Of a stretch of 7,119 bases of DNA, positions 4,263-7,119 are shown one piece after another. Source of the DNA: CALFMR01 sp035550595. GTDB lineage: Bacteria > Acidobacteriota > Vicinamibacteria > Vicinamibacterales > SCN-69-37. A model generated the notes under the pieces. That model did not search any database and was not told the DNA's origin. It was given only the letters and a program-made list of their open reading frames with translations. Within the stretch, counting starts at the first letter, position 1. The number at the start of each line of letters is the position of its first letter. The position numbers were made by a program, and so were the translations under genes. The DNA is taken from assembly GCA_035550595.1 (NCBI GenBank), contig DASZOV010000050.1, positions 1-7,119 of the forward strand. The letters are read 5' to 3'.

Positions 4263-6419
4263 ATGATCCGGTTCGAGGACCTCGCCGACAAAGTCCGGAC
4301 GTTCAACCCGGACGCCGACATCGAGCTGCTCCGCCGCGCCTACGAGTTCTCGGCCTTCGAGCATCAGGGCCAGACGCGCCGCTCGGGCGAGCCGTACCTC
4401 GTCCATCCGCTGGGCGTGGCGATGATCCTCGCCGATCTTCGGCTGGACGTCGTCGCCATTGCCGCGGGTCTTCTGCACGACATCGTCGAGGACACGCCGA
4501 ACACGATCGAGAAGGTCCGCGAGCTCTTCGGCGAGCGCGTCGCCCACGTCGTCGAGGGCGTCACGAAGCTGTCCGGACTGCAGTTCGCGTCGAGCGAGGA
4601 GCGGCAGGCCGAGAGCTTCCGCAAGATGCTCATGGCGATGGTCGACGACATCCGCGTCATCCTCGTCAAGCTCGCCGACCGGCTGCACAACATGCGGACG
4701 CTGCAGCACCTGCCCGAGGAGCGGCGTGCGCGGATCGCCCAGGAGACGCGCGACATCTACGCGCCGATCGCGAACCGCCTCGGCATGAGCAAGCTCAAGA
4801 ACGAGCTCGAGGACCTCGCGTTCAAGTACCTCGAGAGCGCGAGCTACGAGACGCTCCGCGCCGAGGTCGAGACGCTGCGCGAGGCCACCGAGGGCCTGAT
4901 CGAGGATCTCGCGCGGCAGCTTCGCGCCAAGCTCGACGAAGCGCAGATTCCCGTCGTCGCCATCGACGGCCGCATCAAGCGCCTCTGGTCGATCCACCAG
5001 AAGCTGCAGCGGCAGCGGATCGCCCTCGACCAGGTCTACGACTTCATCGCGCTACGCGTCGTCACGCGGTCGATCAAGGACTGCTACGGCGTGCTCGGGA
5101 TCATCCATCAGATGTGGTCGCCGGTGACCGGCCGGTTCAAGGACTTCATCGCGATGCCGCGGCCGAACGGCTACCAGTCGCTGCACACGTCGGTCGTCGG
5201 CGAACAGGGGTTGCCATTCGAGGTCCAGATCCGGACCGAAGAGATGCACCGCGTGGCCGAGGAAGGGATTGCCGCGCACTGGAAGTACAAGGAAGGCCGC
5301 GTCGGCGCCGATCGCGACGAGCAGTACTTCGCCTGGCTGCGGCGCCTGCTCGAGCTCCAGCAGGAAGTCCGCGATCCCCAGGAGTTCATGCAGAACCTCC
5401 GGATCGAGCTGTATCCGGAGGAGGTCTACATCTTCACGCCGAAGGGCGAGGTCAAGTCGTTGCCGCGGGGATCGACGCCCGTGGACTTCGCCTACCTCGT
5501 CCACACCGACGTCGGCCATCAGTGTACCGGCGCGCGCGTCAATGGCCGGATGGTGCCGCTGCGCACGCGGCTCTCGAACGGCGACATCGTCGAGATCGTG
5601 ACGCAGGCCGGCCACACGCCGAGCCGCGACTGGCTCAACTTCGCGGCGACGTCGCGTGCCCGCAACAAGATCCGGCACTTCATCCACGCCGAGGAGAAGA
5701 AGCGCAGCGTGGAGCTCGGTCGCCGCGTGTTCGACAAGGAACTGCGCCGCTACGGCGTCGACCGCGCGACGGTGAGCGACGACGTCCTGGGACGCATCGC
5801 GCCGGAGTTCAGCGTGCCGCGCGCCGACGACCTCTACGCCGCGATCGGATACGGCAAGGTCACGGCCCGCGCCGTGCTCGCGCGCGCCGTCGGGCCGGAT
5901 ACGCTCCGCGAGAAGGCCGCTGACGGACAGCCCACTCCGGTCCGCCGGCCGACGACCGCTGCCGCCGACGACCAGAAGATCAAGGTTCGCGGCATCGACG
6001 ACCTGATGGTCTTCCGCGCGCGCTGTTGCAATCCGATCCGCGGCGAAAAAATCGTCGGCTACATCACGCGCGGCAAGGGCGTCTCGGTCCACGCGGTCTC
6101 GTGTCCGAACGTGGTGAACCTGCTCTTCGATCCTGAACGCCGCATCGAGGTCGAATGGGACACCGGCCACGACGCGCTGCCGTACATCGTTCGCCTCAAA
6201 ATCAGCGTCGAGGACCGCCGCGGCATCCTGGCCGACGTGAGCTCGCGGATTGCCGACATCGACACCAACATCAAGGATGTCGAGGCGACGGCCGGCACCG
6301 ATCACCGCGGGTCGATCCGGATGACGGTCGAAATCAGCGACCTCAAGCACCTCGAGCGGGTGATGAAGTCGATTCAGAAAGTGGAAGGAGTGCTGGCCGT
6401 CGAACGCGCGAGCCGTTGA
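4263..6419 (+). CDS. rel: Bifunctional (p)ppGpp synthetase/hydrolase (Rel/SpoT family)
   Basis: Cytoplasmic stringent-response enzyme that makes (p)ppGpp from ATP and GDP/GTP and also degrades it. From the ATG at 4263 it has 718 residues, normal for long RSH proteins. Domains in order: HD hydrolase, about 20-160, with H48, H72-D73, E76-D77 and the ADRLHNMRT segment (138-146) intact; synthetase, about 230-345, with YDFIALR (D260), RFKD (291-294), NGYQSLHT (302-309) and EVQIRT (E320); TGS, about 387-447; a helical region with a Pro/Ala/Asp linker (552-571); a zinc-finger-type domain with C588, C589, H610 and C614; and a C-terminal ACT domain, about 640-718. The basic RXKD loop and complete HD site point to a bifunctional Rel/SpoT rather than a synthesis-only RelA. 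An in-frame TTG at 4248 would add five residues, but neither start has a Shine-Dalgarno sequence; I choose ATG because family members commonly begin near this point. It is transcribed divergently from the TPR gene. Confidence 0.96.
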   Translation: MIRFEDLADKVRTFNPDADIELLRRAYEFSAFEHQGQTRRSGEPYLVHPLGVAMILADLRLDVVAIAAGLLHDIVEDTPNTIEKVRELFGERVAHVVEGVTKLSGLQFASSEERQAESFRKMLMAMVDDIRVILVKLADRLHNMRTLQHLPEERRARIAQETRDIYAPIANRLGMSKLKNELEDLAFKYLESASYETLRAEVETLREATEGLIEDLARQLRAKLDEAQIPVVAIDGRIKRLWSIHQKLQRQRIALDQVYDFIALRVVTRSIKDCYGVLGIIHQMWSPVTGRFKDFIAMPRPNGYQSLHTSVVGEQGLPFEVQIRTEEMHRVAEEGIAAHWKYKEGRVGADRDEQYFAWLRRLLELQQEVRDPQEFMQNLRIELYPEEVYIFTPKGEVKSLPRGSTPVDFAYLVHTDVGHQCTGARVNGRMVPLRTRLSNGDIVEIVTQAGHTPSRDWLNFAATSRARNKIRHFIHAEEKKRSVELGRRVFDKELRRYGVDRATVSDDVLGRIAPEFSVPRADDLYAAIGYGKVTARAVLARAVGPDTLREKAADGQPTPVRRPTTAAADDQKIKVRGIDDLMVFRARCCNPIRGEKIVGYITRGKGVSVHAVSCPNVVNLLFDPERRIEVEWDTGHDALPYIVRLKISVEDRRGILADVSSRIADIDTNIKDVEATAGTDHRGSIRMTVEISDLKHLERVMKSIQKVEGVLAVERASR

Positions 6420-6450
6420 TCGCGCGCCGGTCTTCGGTGGTTCTATCCGC

Positions 6451-6473
6451 CCGCCGCGTTCAGGGCGCGGCGG
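6451..6473. terminator. Shared hairpin between convergent rel and ridA, overlapping the ridA stop
   Basis: CCGCCGCG (6451-6458) pairs perfectly with CGCGGCGG (6466-6473) around a 7-base loop that contains the ridA stop codon (6460-6462). The rel stop is about 30 bases to the left. Neither side has a T-run, so action as a bidirectional terminator is plausible but unproven; the GC-rich 3' coding end of ridA could produce such pairing by chance. Confidence 0.4.
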
Positions 6474-6852
6474 CGATGAGTTCGATTTCGACGCGCGCCC
6501 CTCGTGGCAAGGCCGTCACTTCGACCGTGGCGCGCGCGGGCGCCGGATCCGGGAAGTACTCCGCGTACATCGCGTTCATCGTCGCGAAATCCGCCAGATC
6601 ACAAAGATAGACGGTCGTCTTGAGGACGCGGGCGAACGACGAGCCAGCGGCCTCGAGCACGGCGCCCAGGTTCTTCAAAACCTGGCGCGTCTCGGCGGCG
6701 ACACCGCCCGGGACGAGCGCGCCCGTGGCCGGGTCGATGGCGATCTGTCCGGAGAGGAAGACTAGGCCAGACGAGGCGATGGCCTGACTGTACGGCCCGA
6801 TGGCCGCCGGCGCGGCCGGCGTGGCGACGGCCTGTCGATCGGCGGGCGTCAT
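6460..6852 (-). CDS. ridA: RidA-family enamine/imine deaminase (YjgF/YER057c/UK114)
   Basis: Small cytoplasmic trimeric enzyme family of 130 residues that hydrolyses reactive enamine/imine intermediates such as 2-aminoacrylate, released by PLP-dependent enzymes, to keto acids and ammonia. Family landmarks are present: APAAIGPYSQAI (14-25) with Y21, LSGQIAIDP (33-41), a central helix with NLGAVLEAAGSSF (61-73), the KTTVYL strand (78-83), PARATVEV (105-112) and a C-terminal VEIELIA. R107 and E122 match E. coli R105 and E120; R105 is the catalytic arginine that defines the deaminating RidA subgroup. The usual cysteine two residues after this arginine is T109 here. The gene starts 14 bases after the rpmB stop with no clear Shine-Dalgarno sequence, so it is probably expressed from the rpmB promoter, perhaps with translational coupling. 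The protein family is certain; the substrate is inferred from the family. Confidence 0.94.
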   Translation of the reverse strand: MTPADRQAVATPAAPAAIGPYSQAIASSGLVFLSGQIAIDPATGALVPGGVAAETRQVLKNLGAVLEAAGSSFARVLKTTVYLCDLADFATMNAMYAEYFPDPAPARATVEVTALPRGARVEIELIAAAP

Positions 6853-6866
6853 GGGCCGTCGGATCG

Positions 6867-7058
6867 TCAGGCGGCCTTGACGACCTTATTGGAGCGGATG
6901 CAACGCGTGCAGACGCGGATCCGGCGGACGGCGCCGTTGACGACGGCGCGGACGCGCTGGAGATTGGGCTCGAAGCGACGTGCCCGGACGTTGTGCGCGT
7001 GACTGAGCGTCCGGCCCACGACCGGCGTCTTGCCACAGACCTCACAGTGCTTAGCCAT
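6867..7058 (-). CDS. rpmB: 50S ribosomal protein L28 (bL28), zinc-binding form
   Basis: Structural protein of the large ribosomal subunit, 63 residues, the usual length for the short bacterial form. It begins MAKHCEVCGK and carries the family features GRTLSHAHNVRARRF (15-29) and a basic middle. Two CxxC pairs, C5/C8 and C50/C53, suit one structural zinc ion, making this the cysteine-containing (C+) type rather than the cysteine-less paralogue that some bacteria induce under zinc shortage. AGGA (7071-7068) sits nine bases before the ATG, and an extended -10 promoter lies about 50 bases upstream. Many bacteria place rpmB beside rpmG; here the next gene is ridA. Confidence 0.97.
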   Translation of the reverse strand: MAKHCEVCGKTPVVGRTLSHAHNVRARRFEPNLQRVRAVVNGAVRRIRVCTRCIRSNKVVKAA

Positions 7059-7106
7059 GTTGGGTAGTCCTACAACCGACGCCCAGAACGCGTCGCGAAA
7101 CGTCCA

Positions 7107-7115
7107 AGTATAGCA
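7107..7115 (-). promoter_or_regulatory. Extended -10 promoter element for rpmB-ridA
   Basis: On the minus strand the sequence TGCTATACT (7115-7107) combines the extended -10 TG dinucleotide with TATACT, the same hexamer as in the TPR promoter. The -35 element would fall beyond the right edge of the window. Transcription would begin near 7100, leaving a leader of about 42 bases before rpmB. Confidence 0.6.
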
Positions 7116-7119
7116 AACC

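Noticed and set aside
4193..5923. A 576-codon open frame overlapping rel on the same strand in another frame
   Set aside because: The product is dominated by Arg, Ala, Gly and Pro, typical of an out-of-frame reading of high-GC coding DNA, while the rel frame carries all family motifs.
5052..6350. A 432-codon open frame antisense to rel
   Set aside because: It is a complement shadow rich in Val, Asp and Arg with no recognisable domain or start signal.

Overview
The window looks like a piece of a high-GC Gram-negative bacterial chromosome carrying core and envelope genes. Gene content and protein flavour suggest Acidobacteriota, possibly the Vicinamibacteria: a proline-rich TonB with one ExbB and two ExbD proteins, a TPR lipoprotein, a bifunctional Rel, and RidA next to a four-cysteine L28. 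This placement is an inference from general familiarity, not a search result. I see no mobile element, tRNA, rRNA, CRISPR array or phage gene.

Layout. (1) Positions 17-2523, plus strand: a complete TonB-ExbB-ExbD-ExbD energy-transduction operon. ExbB and the ExbDs form the inner-membrane proton channel; TonB carries the energy across the periplasm to outer-membrane receptors. The two exbD genes overlap by one base. The operon promoter lies before the window. (2) Positions 2524-3042: a 519-base convergent spacer with no credible gene but at least seven separate inverted repeats, including probable terminators for both sides. (3) Positions 3043-4029, minus strand: a TPR-repeat lipoprotein with a near-consensus sigma70-type promoter in the divergent spacer. 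(4) Positions 4263-6419, plus strand: a full-length Rel/SpoT-type (p)ppGpp synthetase/hydrolase with both catalytic domains apparently intact. (5) Positions 6460-7058, minus strand: rpmB (ribosomal protein L28) followed 14 bases later by ridA (enamine/imine deaminase), probably one operon, with an extended -10 promoter at the right edge. It converges on rel with only 40 bases between stop codons.

How the genes relate. The first four genes form one membrane machine. The TPR lipoprotein faces it across the convergent spacer and may be a periplasmic partner, but the sequence does not show that. rel, rpmB and ridA are linked loosely by growth, translation and amino-acid metabolism. I found no strong evidence for a wholly new system. 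The most unusual features are the hairpin-packed spacer, the paired ExbD paralogues, the 14-proline run in TonB, and the absence of a Shine-Dalgarno sequence before rel.
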